Of a DNA stretch of 13,116 nucleotides, positions 1-7,929 are shown in pieces (within the stretch, counting starts at the first letter, position 1; each line of letters begins with the position of its first letter). The translations under genes were made by a program, and so were the position numbers. This stretch comes from Bacillota bacterium (lineage in GTDB: Bacteria; Bacillota; Dethiobacteria; Dethiobacterales; Dethiobacteraceae), in assembly GCA_018725345.1 (NCBI GenBank), contig QLUI01000017.1, forward strand, positions 1-13,116, read 5' to 3'. The notes under the pieces are model-generated. The model did not search any database and was not told where the DNA came from. It saw only the letters and a list, made by a program, of their open reading frames with translations.

Positions 1-65
1 TTAACGTGGTCCCCGTGGGTCACACCGGCCACACCTTCCATGTCAACCGAGATGTAGATCTTCAT
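1..65 (-). CDS. dppA: M55 family D-aminopeptidase (DppA type), N-terminal fragment cut by window edge
   Basis: Only the first 21 codons are inside the window. They read MKIYISVDMEGVAGVTHGDH and then run off the left end. This start matches the hallmark N-terminus of the M55 zinc D-aminopeptidases (B. subtilis DppA). In that family the first two metal ligands are Asp8 and Glu10, and both are present here at exactly those positions. Family members release N-terminal D-residues such as D-Ala from short peptides, usually as cytoplasmic oligomers. An AAGGAGG ribosome-binding site lies 5 nt before the ATG, so the start is secure. The gene follows the S9 peptidase after about 190 nt and probably belongs to the same peptide-catabolic cluster. 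The remaining ligands lie outside the window and cannot be checked. Confidence 0.85.
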   Translation of the reverse strand, partial: MKIYISVDMEGVAGVTHGDHV

Positions 66-70
66 TCCTT

Positions 71-77
71 CCTCCTT
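71..77 (-). promoter_or_regulatory. Ribosome-binding site of dppA
   Basis: On the minus strand AAGGAGG lies 5 nt upstream of the ATG at 65. It is a near-complete match to the anti-Shine-Dalgarno sequence and fixes the start of the edge-truncated gene. Confidence 0.85.
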
Positions 78-101
78 AATCTATAATCGCCGATCGCCTA
101 A

Positions 102-135
102 CCCGGACGAGCCGGAACCAAAAAGGCAGTCCGGG
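102..135 (-). other. Intergenic stem-loop upstream of dppA
   Basis: CCCGGAC at 102-108 pairs with GTCCGGG at 129-135. Inside it GCC (111-113) can pair with GGC (125-127), giving about 10 bp with a small internal loop. No T-run follows on either strand, so it is not a convincing intrinsic terminator. It could be an RNA processing or stabilising hairpin between the S9 peptidase and dppA transcripts, or chance. Function is not shown by the sequence. Confidence 0.4.
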
Positions 136-140
136 AAATT

Positions 141-224
141 CCAATGTCCAAATCTCAATTTCCAAATAATACCCAAATCCCAATAATCAAACTCCATGGG
201 CGTTCAGCCGTCAGCTCTCGGCCT
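141..224. repeat. Degenerate 7-bp-period intergenic repeats
   Basis: Two simple repeat tracts lie side by side. In the first, units beginning CCAA start at 141, 148, 162, 173 and 180, with spacings mostly 7 or 14. In the second, at 204-224, TCAGCCG, TCAGCTC and TCGGCCT form a 7-bp tandem. The tract is AT-rich, then GC-rich, and has no open frame of note. Similar degenerate heptad tracts are, from memory, common in intergenic DNA of uncultured bacterial genomes; their role is unknown. Confidence 0.55.
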
Positions 225-257
225 CCGGAATTCACCCTTCAGGGTTTCATTTGCTCT

Positions 258-2267
258 TTAGGGATCGGTAACACCCCCGGACTCAACCCCTCGATCAGAA
301 CGTTCGTCATCCTCTGAGATCCCCAGCAAATAGTGGTTCATCCAGTCGAGCAGTACCTCGTTCTGGACACGGCGCACGATCGGCCGGCCGTGGATTGATC
401 CAGCATGACTTGCCGGCAGCCTCACCATCTCCACGATACAACCGCTCGCCTTGAGGACGGCGTAGAACTGCTCCGCTTGTTCCGCCGGGCAGCGATAGTC
501 GTCTTCACCCTGCACCAACAGGGTCGGGGTGGTGCAGCGATGGGCGTAAGTGATGGGAGAGCAACGTCGGTAAACCTCGGGTATTTCGTGCGGTAGTCCA
601 CCCATCTCCGCGGGGGCGAACCAGGGACCGACATCGCCGACGCCGTACATACTGACCCAATTGGTGACCGGGTTCTCCGGCACGGCCGCCTTGAAACGAT
701 TCGTCTGTCCCACGATCCAGCACGTCAGATTCCCACCGCCGGAGAGGCCGCAGCAGCCCAGGCGGTGCGGATCAGCGATTCCCTCGGCGATGGCGAAATC
801 AACGCCGGCCATCAGGTCCTTATAGTCCAGGTTGCCCCAATCGCCGATGATCCTGGTGCTAAACTCGTCCCCATAGCCGGTGGAGCCACGCTGGTTGATA
901 AACAATACCGCATAACCCGCACCGGCCAGCATCTGGAAATCAAAGGAGAAGATGTGCCCAAATCCGGAATGGGGCCCACCATGGATATACAGGATAGTTG
1001 GGTAAGGGGGTTCACCGATGCACGGTTTCATGACCCAACCTTCAACCGGCACTCCGTCGTCGCCGGAAAAGGAGAGGTGCTCAACGGTGGGGAGAACATA
1101 TTCCGCTAACAAGTCGGCGTTCAGGCGGGTGAGCCGGCGCTCGTTTGATCCGGCCACTGTGGCAATGAACAGCTCTGGGGGGGCATCGAGGGTACTAACG
1201 GCGAAAAGCAGGTGCTTGTCATCCATATCCAGGGGGATGCAGGTGCGCTCGCCTGTCATCACCGGTGACCAGGACTCAGGTTCGTTCAGGGCAATGCGAT
1301 AGATACTAACCATGCCCCCTTCCTGAACCTGCACGTAGGCCGCTTGTCCGTTCCTCGAGACCAAAATGTTGGGGAATGCTCTATACACCGGCATATCCGC
1401 TTGTAATCCCCCGCCTACCTGAAAGGTGAGGCCTGCGGTGCGGCATTCGGGCTCCCCTCCCTGACGGTCGATCACCCACAGGTCGTTCTGCGAGCCGATG
1501 GGGCGGCCGAACGGACTTCCGACGAAGACGACTCGCTGGCCGTCCGGCGTCCAGGCCGCGGAGATCGCATACCCCCAATCCTTCACCAGGTCGCGAACAT
1601 CTCCAGCCAGGTTCACGATTCTGAGGGCGGGATAGACCCGATGCGAATCGGGGAACATCGCTGCGGTGAATAAAATCTCTTGCCCATCAGGCGACCAGAG
1701 CGGCATTCCGTTCTGACAATCATCGTGGGTCAGTTGTTTGGGCTCTCCCCCTTCAGCAGGAATTACATAGATGTCTTGCACTACGCTATCCAGGTACCCC
1801 ACGGCATCGAAGCGGTAGATATGGCGGGTGACCCGATAGGGCTTTTGGGGGTCCGGAGGCTCTGCCGCTGGGCAGGCAGTAAAGGCGATCTGCTTGCCGC
1901 TGGGTGACCAGGCAGGACCGCCGCCGACCCCTTGCTTCATGGCGGTTAAGGCGCGGGCTTCACCGCCGTCCACCGGGATGAGATAGATCTGCGGCTTATC
2001 ACCTCGGGTCGAGAGGAAAGCAATCTGCTTACCGTCCGGCGACCACTGGGGGTTTGTGTCACGGGCCAGTCCGGCGGTGAGACGCCGTGACTCACCGGTC
2101 TCCAACGACAACAGCCAGATGGCCGCATATTCCTCCTCCTTCTCAGCATCAACGTGGGAGACCACATAGGCAACGGTATTGCCGTTGGGAGAGAGCCGCG
2201 CGTCTTGTAGAAACATGAAGCGGAATAAGTCCGCCGGCTCAACCATTTGGCGTTGTCTTTTCTCCAC
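258..2267 (-). CDS. S9 family serine peptidase (acylaminoacyl/dipeptidyl peptidase-like)
   Basis: A prolyl-oligopeptidase-type enzyme that cleaves short peptides, probably in the cytosol since no signal peptide is visible. Residues 1 to about 390 form a WD40-like beta-propeller with repeated WSPDGKQIAF-type blades. The alpha/beta hydrolase domain follows from about 395. Its HGGP oxyanion motif is near 429-432. The nucleophile Ser509 sits in GLSGGG, Asp590 in GEDDYRCP, and the likely His621 in ASHAGSIHG, so the triad appears complete. Length (669 residues) is normal for the family. Start choice is uncertain. The frame is open to a GTG at 2309 that overlaps the stop of the preceding gene, and an ATG at 2285 has no good ribosome site. 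The GTG at 2267 has GAGGG 7 nt upstream and is preferred; an ATG at 2246 is also possible. The family domain begins just after all of these. Confidence 0.92.
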   Translation of the reverse strand: MEKRQRQMVEPADLFRFMFLQDARLSPNGNTVAYVVSHVDAEKEEEYAAIWLLSLETGESRRLTAGLARDTNPQWSPDGKQIAFLSTRGDKPQIYLIPVDGGEARALTAMKQGVGGGPAWSPSGKQIAFTACPAAEPPDPQKPYRVTRHIYRFDAVGYLDSVVQDIYVIPAEGGEPKQLTHDDCQNGMPLWSPDGQEILFTAAMFPDSHRVYPALRIVNLAGDVRDLVKDWGYAISAAWTPDGQRVVFVGSPFGRPIGSQNDLWVIDRQGGEPECRTAGLTFQVGGGLQADMPVYRAFPNILVSRNGQAAYVQVQEGGMVSIYRIALNEPESWSPVMTGERTCIPLDMDDKHLLFAVSTLDAPPELFIATVAGSNERRLTRLNADLLAEYVLPTVEHLSFSGDDGVPVEGWVMKPCIGEPPYPTILYIHGGPHSGFGHIFSFDFQMLAGAGYAVLFINQRGSTGYGDEFSTRIIGDWGNLDYKDLMAGVDFAIAEGIADPHRLGCCGLSGGGNLTCWIVGQTNRFKAAVPENPVTNWVSMYGVGDVGPWFAPAEMGGLPHEIPEVYRRCSPITYAHRCTTPTLLVQGEDDYRCPAEQAEQFYAVLKASGCIVEMVRLPASHAGSIHGRPIVRRVQNEVLLDWMNHYLLGISEDDERSDRGVESGGVTDP

Positions 2268-2305
2268 CAAAAGACCCTCAGTCATAATCAATAGACCCGC
2301 CTTCG

Positions 2306-2809
2306 TCACATACGCTGCTTTGCACCAGAAACATCATGCCGGGTTTTAGTGGCGCTTTCGACGATCACCTTCCAAAAATCGAGCGGAACAATTTCTGGTA
2401 GAAGATAGTTGGTAAAACCTAATCCTTTCTCAGAGTGAGCTGAAATCGATCTCCATCTTTCCTTGACGGAGACTTTAACTTCTCCAAGCCTGGGGAATGA
2501 AATTGTTTTATCCTTACTCCATTTCCCGTGGAGGTATGCAGCAACGCACCTTATCCCATTACCGCACATATCAGCTTCGGGGCCGTCCCGGTCGAAAAGG
2601 CGCATCTTAGCGTCCGCATCCTTCGATGAGGCGATGAATATCAGCCCGTCTGCCCCAATCCCAAAGTTCCGCTGGCAAAGCCTCTTTGCCAGCACCCCCC
2701 TCTTTTCTTCAGGAACGGGCGCGGCATCGAGCTCGTCTCGGATGATGAAATCGTTCCCGCAGGCCTGGTATTTGAAGAATTTAAAGTTCACCATGTCACA
2801 GTCTGCCAT
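2306..2809 (-). CDS. dapF: Truncated diaminopimelate epimerase (N-terminal half; probable remnant)
   Basis: Residues 9 to about 115 match the first half of DapF, which interconverts LL- and meso-diaminopimelate with two cysteines. ACGNDFI is near residues 16-22, and the first catalytic cysteine is Cys82 in ADMCGNGIRC. Normal DapF is about 270-280 residues with a second, homologous half carrying an ACGTG cysteine. Here the frame ends after 167 residues and that half is absent in every frame downstream. After E117 the sequence loses DapF character; a one-base shift at 2460 reads KDGDRFQLTLRKD then a stop at 2419-2421, which hints at a frameshift. The ATG at 2809 is preferred over the GTG at 2815 because AGAAGG lies 5 nt upstream. 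It is 9 nt from the racemase stop. The missing second cysteine argues against epimerase activity. Confidence 0.7.
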   Translation of the reverse strand: MADCDMVNFKFFKYQACGNDFIIRDELDAAPVPEEKRGVLAKRLCQRNFGIGADGLIFIASSKDADAKMRLFDRDGPEADMCGNGIRCVAAYLHGKWSKDKTISFPRLGEVKVSVKERWRSISAHSEKGLGFTNYLLPEIVPLDFWKVIVESATKTRHDVSGAKQRM

Positions 2810-2818
2810 AACCACCTT

Positions 2819-4162
2819 CTACCAGCCAACCATCCCTTCCAACACCGCGTCGGGGACCATTCCTTTCTCTACCTCCGTTAAACTTTCGTCTATTACGTTA
2901 AGCGCATACTCCAGATCCCCCTCCGCGATGACCAGGGGTGGTTGTATTCGAAGGACTGAGCCACTGAAAGAGATAAGGAGAACCCCTTTTTCGTAACAGC
3001 GCCAACAGACCTTCAGCGCCTCCTTGACCGCCCGTTCTTTACTCTGGCGGTTCTTGACCAGATCGACCCCGATGGAGAGACCCTTCCCGCGGACGTCGCC
3101 GATCAGTTGATGGCGGTCTTTCATTTTTAGGAGTCGGTCCATAGCATATTGCCCTAATTTAGCGGACCGCTCCACCAGTCTCTCCTCGCGGATGACCTCA
3201 ATCGTGGCCAGCGCAGCCGCACAGGCCACCGGATTGCCGGCACAGGTGAATAGATCGGCAGGGGGCTCCAGCGCTTCCAGGATGTCGGCCCGCGCCACCA
3301 GGGCAGAGAGGGGCATCCCGGAGGCGATCGCCTTGCCCATCACCACGATATCAGGTATCACACCCCAGTATTCAATGGCGAACCACTTTCCTGTCCGTCC
3401 AAACCCGGTCTGGATCTCTTCGTCCACTAAAAGGCTCCCGTGTTCCGTGCAGAATTTCCGCAACTGAGGAAGAAAGAAAGGCGGAGGGACGATGATCCCC
3501 GCATCCCCCTGGATCGGCTCGACAACGATGGCCGCTACCTCGTCAGGTGGGAGAATAGTTTGGAAGTAGCTGCTTTCGATCTGCTCCCAACAGAACTCCT
3601 CACAGGAAGGATAGTCTCTGCCAAAGGAGCAGCGATAGCAGTCCGGAAATGGGATATGATATATTTCAGGGAGGAAAGGTCCCATCTTCCGGCGCATGTT
3701 GGGGGTGATAGCCGAAAGGGATAGAGCGCCGTAAGTAGACCCGTGGTAGGACCGGAAGAAGGAAACAACCTTCTGGCGGCCGGTGTAGGCACGCGCGAAT
3801 TTAATGACGCCATCGTTGGCATCAGAGCCGGAGAGGCCGAACCGAACTCGTTTCGGGAACTCGCCCGGCGTTAGCGAGACAAGTTGCTCCGCCAGGCGAA
3901 CCAGGTGCTCATGATACATGTAGGCGGGGGTATAGTGGATAAAGGCCTTCGCCTGACGGGTAATAGCATCCACCACCCTGGGATGGGCATGGCCGGTGTT
4001 ACTGACGGCCGCGCTCGCCAAAAGGTCGATATAAACCCTTCCATCCACGTCTGTAACTGTGGCGCCAGTCCCCTCTTGTACTACCAGGGGGAAATAGCTC
4101 ACTCGAAATGCCGGGGGGATCAGGGTTTGATCCTTAGCCACTATCTCTCTACTTCTCATCAT
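2819..4162 (-). CDS. PLP-dependent amino acid racemase of the class III aminotransferase family (isoleucine 2-epimerase-like)
   Basis: Fold-type I PLP enzyme, 447 residues, full length. Key features: SGSDAND phosphate-binding segment (111-117), YHGSTYG (139-145) with the ring-stacking aromatic, Asp247 for the pyridine nitrogen, and Lys277 in VVMGKAIASGMPLSA as the Schiff-base lysine. Over much of its length it resembles isoleucine 2-epimerase of Lactobacillus: LLASA, IHYTPAY, IKFARAYTGRQ, VEPIQGD, QPPLVI and a C-terminal GW. That enzyme racemises branched-chain and other hydrophobic amino acids. The related GABA-type aminotransferases remain possible, so racemase activity is likely rather than proven. 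Four cysteines (175, 178, 187, 191) form a CxxC-x8-CxxxC patch reminiscent of archaeal relatives. The AAGGAG site at 4168-4173 fits the ATG at 4162; a second ATG follows directly. Its place among peptidases suggests it turns D-residues from peptides into usable L-forms. Confidence 0.85.
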   Translation of the reverse strand: MMRSREIVAKDQTLIPPAFRVSYFPLVVQEGTGATVTDVDGRVYIDLLASAAVSNTGHAHPRVVDAITRQAKAFIHYTPAYMYHEHLVRLAEQLVSLTPGEFPKRVRFGLSGSDANDGVIKFARAYTGRQKVVSFFRSYHGSTYGALSLSAITPNMRRKMGPFLPEIYHIPFPDCYRCSFGRDYPSCEEFCWEQIESSYFQTILPPDEVAAIVVEPIQGDAGIIVPPPFFLPQLRKFCTEHGSLLVDEEIQTGFGRTGKWFAIEYWGVIPDIVVMGKAIASGMPLSALVARADILEALEPPADLFTCAGNPVACAAALATIEVIREERLVERSAKLGQYAMDRLLKMKDRHQLIGDVRGKGLSIGVDLVKNRQSKERAVKEALKVCWRCYEKGVLLISFSGSVLRIQPPLVIAEGDLEYALNVIDESLTEVEKGMVPDAVLEGMVGW

Positions 4163-4204
4163 TCTGACTCCTTATATACTTATCCTTGATCTCAATGGTG
4201 TCGC

Positions 4205-6085
4205 TTAACCGCTTACCCAGCCGTTCTGCTGCATGATCGCCAGAGCACGCGATACGGTCTTTACCGGGATCCACTGTTTGAACTCCAGGCTCAACCGGAC
4301 GGCGATCTCCTGTGGCGTGTGCTCCCCATCACACAGGTTGAGCCCCTCGATGGTCATCGCCCCGTGGGGGCCGGAGAACTCCTGCTCCAGAAAACGGCGA
4401 TCTGCCGCTGGAAGCGTGCGGATAAGATAATAGGGGAGCGGTCCGACAAACGTCTTCCGTAGCCGATTCTCATTTGCCGATGCGCCGGACTCTTCCTCCG
4501 CATCGGCGGAAGGGTAGTGACGAAGGGCGGCGTGGGTCACTCGCAACGCCTGCCGATGGGCGGCACCGTCCCAGGCGATTCCCGCCTCCGCGAGGAGATC
4601 CTCAAAGCGCTCTACCCGCTCTTCCTCCCGGTGAAGGGCGAGATCAAGGAGTTCTGTCCCTACCTCCATGCCCCTCCCAACGGCGAGATCGAAGGCATCG
4701 GCAAGCTCAGCAATGCTGTGGTGCAGCAGCCATCCTGCCAGGCGATCTTTCTCCTGAGGGAGGAGGCTCGGGAGAAGGACGAGGGTGGCGGTGAGAAGGC
4801 CGACCCGCTTCAGTTGCGTCGGGTCCACCATCTCCAGGTCATCGAGGTGGGTGTGATGAAGCGGGTCGGCATGTCCAAACATCACCGCCGGGATCCCGAA
4901 GACGGGATCGGAGAAGACGATGTGATCGCTCCCCCCGCTCGGCGGGCCGATCCGCCAGTGTAGGGCGCGACGGCTTCCACACGGAGCGATTGTGCGCCGT
5001 TCATCGGCGATTCGTGCCAGAAGCGGTGCAAACCAACTGTTCAAGAGGGCTGGGCCCGGTGCCTGCGACACACAGAATGGCTCACCCAACCGCTCCGATG
5101 ATTCTCCGACCATATCCAGGTTGAGAACGAACAATAGTCTTTTCACCTGCTCGGGATGCGTAGTGACCCAGGGGAGTGTTCCGTAGAACTCGGGAACCCA
5201 CAAGAAGCGAACTGTCTGTGCGGGCGCGATCTTCCCTGCTGCCGTAAGCTCGGCCAGGGTGCGGGCGATCTCAATGAGGAGTCCGCTCCCCGAGGCATTG
5301 TCGTTCGCCGAGGGACGGGGGTGGCATAGATGGGCGATCAAGAGGATCTCCCGCGCTTGTGGATCCTTCCCTGGAATCCAACCCTCCAGAACGTGAAGAA
5401 GCCCTGAGCTGAGGTCGGCATCGATCGTACCGGTGAGACGAACCGGTCCAGCGTGCATGGCGGCGAGAAGATCGTCGGCTTGCCGGCGGGAGATGGAGAA
5501 ACCGAGCGGGGTTCGGTCGGCCTGAGTAGCATCAGGCCAGAACCCGCCGTAGCGCACGAGGTCCGGCCACGCGCCGGCCTGCTGCGGAGTCGGGTAGAGG
5601 ATCACCCCAATCGCCCCGCGCTCCACGGCGAGCGGGGCCACCTCTCGCGGTTGCCCTGTCGCCATGACGAACTTCCCATTCACATCGACCCGCTCATAGT
5701 TTTGGGGTGAGTCGCCTTCGCCCACGTCCACTACCTCGCCTGTGGCTTCTCCCCCGCGCGCCTGGGCAATCACCCCGTGCGGCATCTCATCGAACCGCAT
5801 CAAGGGCTGCTCCTGGGGAGCGACCTGGCGTAGCGATCCGCTGCGCACGTTCCAGGCGAGCGGGGTAGTCCAGGAGAAGGTCTTGTGCCTTCCATCGGCC
5901 GGGTAGGCATGGACCTTGCACGGGATATCCATCCGGTCGAGGGTCTCCTTCACTTGTGTCAGGGCAGCGAAGAATCCGGGTGATCCCTGAATCCGGTGAT
6001 GAGGGGTGATGCGGCTGACCTCCCCTTTGGCGCGAATCCCGGAAAGCTTGTCCGCTAACTCGGCGAGAATCTGCTCAAGCGTCAT
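4205..6085 (-). CDS. M28-like zinc aminopeptidase with PA-like insert and C-terminal winged-helix-like tail
   Basis: A cocatalytic zinc exopeptidase, 626 residues, with no signal peptide. Residues about 70-225 look like an inserted PA-type domain. Catalytic-domain motifs follow: AHLCHP (251-256) and ANDNASGSG (260-268) for zinc, Glu299 in WVPEFYG as general base, Asp324 in NLDMVGE, SGGSDHIVF (383-391), and His413 in HHTHLDD. The HLCHP and NDN pattern resembles the DUF4910-type aminopeptidase branch more than classic M28. The last 50 residues (LCDGEHTPQEIA to QQNGWVSG) look like a small winged-helix or PqqD-like domain. The frame is open to a TTG at 6157, which would overlap the upstream stop as TTGA, but AAGGAG 6 nt before the ATG at 6085 makes 6085 the better start. 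It presumably trims N-terminal residues from imported peptides. Confidence 0.85.
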   Translation of the reverse strand: MTLEQILAELADKLSGIRAKGEVSRITPHHRIQGSPGFFAALTQVKETLDRMDIPCKVHAYPADGRHKTFSWTTPLAWNVRSGSLRQVAPQEQPLMRFDEMPHGVIAQARGGEATGEVVDVGEGDSPQNYERVDVNGKFVMATGQPREVAPLAVERGAIGVILYPTPQQAGAWPDLVRYGGFWPDATQADRTPLGFSISRRQADDLLAAMHAGPVRLTGTIDADLSSGLLHVLEGWIPGKDPQAREILLIAHLCHPRPSANDNASGSGLLIEIARTLAELTAAGKIAPAQTVRFLWVPEFYGTLPWVTTHPEQVKRLLFVLNLDMVGESSERLGEPFCVSQAPGPALLNSWFAPLLARIADERRTIAPCGSRRALHWRIGPPSGGSDHIVFSDPVFGIPAVMFGHADPLHHTHLDDLEMVDPTQLKRVGLLTATLVLLPSLLPQEKDRLAGWLLHHSIAELADAFDLAVGRGMEVGTELLDLALHREEERVERFEDLLAEAGIAWDGAAHRQALRVTHAALRHYPSADAEEESGASANENRLRKTFVGPLPYYLIRTLPAADRRFLEQEFSGPHGAMTIEGLNLCDGEHTPQEIAVRLSLEFKQWIPVKTVSRALAIMQQNGWVSG

Positions 6086-6091
6086 ATAATT

Positions 6092-6097
6092 CTCCTT
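6092..6097 (-). promoter_or_regulatory. Ribosome-binding site choosing the aminopeptidase start at 6085
   Basis: AAGGAG on the minus strand lies 6 nt before the ATG at 6085. It decides against the longer reading from the TTG at 6157, which would add 24 residues with no family character and has only a weak AGGA. Confidence 0.75.
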
Positions 6098-6153
6098 GTA
6101 GGCGTTAGTCTTATCGGCAGATACATCTATCTTTGGAAGAACAACCTTGACAT

Positions 6154-7758
6154 TCAATATTTCCTGGTAAAGCGAATGTTTCTCACCCGTCCGGCATTCA
6201 CGACAAAACCCTCGACCTCCCCGGCGTCGTCGCGGAGGAAATGGAGCATTACGCCCCCAACTCTGAAGATATCGCTCTGCGCCGGTTGCAGCGAATCTGG
6301 TGGAGAGTTTCGATATCTGGCGAACAGCTTGTCGTCCTCAAGCACAATCCGGTAGGTCGTTTGCAGCTCGGCGCTGAAATAATCCCCGACATACGCCGTC
6401 AACTGGTCGGCGGTGGGCGATACCACCTCGATCCGTTGCAAGGTATCCGGTTTTTTGCCTTCTATCAGCAGACGCACCGACCACGGTTGGTTCCGATCCG
6501 ACCGCTCAAACTGGATCTCAATGCTGACCGGTGCCTCCACGGCACGAAACTTCAAGGGACTGACAGGTGCAAGTATAAATGCGAACCCGGACTTCTCAGC
6601 GGCCAGACCTTCCTCCTGCATGGATATCTTCAAGATCTCATTGGTGATAGGGCTGTGGTAGAGGCCGACCTTATCCTGGAGTTCTTGCACCGAGAGCTCG
6701 ATGCGCTGAGGCTCGACTGTGCCGTTCCCTCTCGCCTTAACCTGGTCGGCGAGATAGACATCGGCAACCTGCCGGGCAAGCTGACCGGGGTTGATGCTGC
6801 TCAGGTTGGCCAGGCAGATCACGGTGAACTCCTGCTCAGGAAAACGGATCATCTCCGCTCTAAAGCCGACAAAGGCGCCGCCGTGGCTGACCATTCTCAT
6901 CCCGTTGTAATCCCCGATTATGAGCCCGAAGGCGTAATCCAGTCTCTCGCCGCTATTGAGAGTGCCTGGCGTCAGAACCTGCGCCATTAGATTGGCGTCT
7001 CCTTTACCCAATTTATTGTGATAGAAGTTCTGATCCCAAAGGAACAGCTCCTCCACCGTGGTGAAGATGCCACCGTCGCCCACCATATCCAGAGTAGTCA
7101 TATTTATGCGGTAGTTGTCATCCCCTGAGGGGGAATATCCGATAGCGCGGTCCTTTACGATCATCGTATGGTCGTCATGAAAGTGGGTCTTCTTCATGCC
7201 CAGGGGGTTGAAAATGTTCTCCGCGGCGAATTCGTGCAGAGATTTGCCGCTGGCCCGTTTGACGATCAGCGAGAGCAGAAAATACCCGGTGTTGCTGTAC
7301 AGGTACTGATCCCCTGGCTTGAAGTTGAGCTCCTTCTGCCGCGCCAGCATCTCGATCACTTCATCATTGGTGTAGTGGTCGGCATCGCTCATACCCGCCA
7401 GGCTCATCAATTCGAGGTAATCGCGGATGCCGCTGGTGTGATGAACGAGGTGCCGGATGGTGATGGGAGATTCATATACCGGCATCTCCGGCAGGTAATC
7501 CCGGATGTCATCGTCGAGCGCAATCTTCCCCTGTTCTGCCAGCAGCGCGATACAGATCGCTGTAAATTGCTTGGATGTGGAGGCGATGTCGAAGACCGTT
7601 TTGGAAGAAATAGGGATAGCGTGTTCCAAATTGGCCATTCCGTAGCCACGGCTGTAAATAAGCTCGCCGCTCTTGATTACCCCCAGGGCACAGCCGGGCG
7701 AGTCCGGCCTGTCCCAGGCGGCGAACAACCGATCTACCCTGGCAGTTAGGGATTCCAA
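6154..7758 (-). CDS. S12-type serine hydrolase, D-aminopeptidase (DAP)-like
   Basis: Penicillin-recognising serine hydrolase of 534 residues. Active-site motifs are Ser60-x-x-Lys63, Tyr154-Ser-Asn156 and His292-Gly-Gly. Ochrobactrum D-aminopeptidase is about 520 residues, with Ser62, Lys65, Tyr153 and His287, so length and motif spacing agree closely. As in that enzyme, two beta-rich segments follow the catalytic domain (about 345-440 and 440-534), the second opening with LTAYVGDYFSAEL. No signal peptide is visible, so it should act in the cytosol. Family members also include esterases and DD-peptidases, so a D-specific role is inferred. The only start in frame is a TTG at 7758, with AGAGGA 12 nt upstream, a weak site suggesting low expression. 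The 171-nt gap before it (7759-7929) shows no gene, promoter or terminator that I can support. Confidence 0.87.
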   Translation of the reverse strand: MESLTARVDRLFAAWDRPDSPGCALGVIKSGELIYSRGYGMANLEHAIPISSKTVFDIASTSKQFTAICIALLAEQGKIALDDDIRDYLPEMPVYESPITIRHLVHHTSGIRDYLELMSLAGMSDADHYTNDEVIEMLARQKELNFKPGDQYLYSNTGYFLLSLIVKRASGKSLHEFAAENIFNPLGMKKTHFHDDHTMIVKDRAIGYSPSGDDNYRINMTTLDMVGDGGIFTTVEELFLWDQNFYHNKLGKGDANLMAQVLTPGTLNSGERLDYAFGLIIGDYNGMRMVSHGGAFVGFRAEMIRFPEQEFTVICLANLSSINPGQLARQVADVYLADQVKARGNGTVEPQRIELSVQELQDKVGLYHSPITNEILKISMQEEGLAAEKSGFAFILAPVSPLKFRAVEAPVSIEIQFERSDRNQPWSVRLLIEGKKPDTLQRIEVVSPTADQLTAYVGDYFSAELQTTYRIVLEDDKLFARYRNSPPDSLQPAQSDIFRVGGVMLHFLRDDAGEVEGFVVNAGRVRNIRFTRKY

Positions 7759-7929
7759 CGTTATCTGGTATCCTCTTTTTGCAGCTCGGCACGGTTTTTC
7801 TGCCTGAATTCCAACAACGCGCCTTGATCATTCCCCCAAGAAAATCCGAACCTCTGTCATGCCCAAGCGCTAGCGGCGTCGGGTGCGCGCAGTGTCGGGC
7901 GGGACGGTTTTCCGAAGGTGGCACCTCAT

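Noticed and set aside
102..135. Stem-loop read as the operon terminator after the S9 gene
   Set aside because: The stem is followed by GTTAGGC-type sequence on the minus strand and by AAATTCC on the plus strand; neither is a terminator tail.
141..224. Heptad tracts as a CRISPR array or attachment site
   Set aside because: Units are too short and degenerate, with no spacer pattern and no cas or integrase gene nearby.
2268..2309. Longer N-terminus of the S9 peptidase from the GTG at 2309 or the ATG at 2285
   Set aside because: No Shine-Dalgarno at a proper distance for either; the GTG at 2267 has GAGGG at 7 nt. Not excluded, only less supported.
2463..2996. 177-residue plus-strand open frame
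   Set aside because: Runs antisense across the DapF fragment and the end of the racemase; composition is low in information and matches nothing I recognise.
6241..6990. 249-residue plus-strand open frame
   Set aside because: Antisense to the DAP-like hydrolase with intact catalytic motifs; no ribosome site or recognisable motif, so it is a shadow of codon bias.
7508..7924. 138-residue minus-strand frame covering the gap 7759-7924 and the start of the DAP-like gene
   Set aside because: It overlaps the well-supported hydrolase in another frame, is rich in Arg, Cys and Pro like shadow frames, and has no family resemblance.
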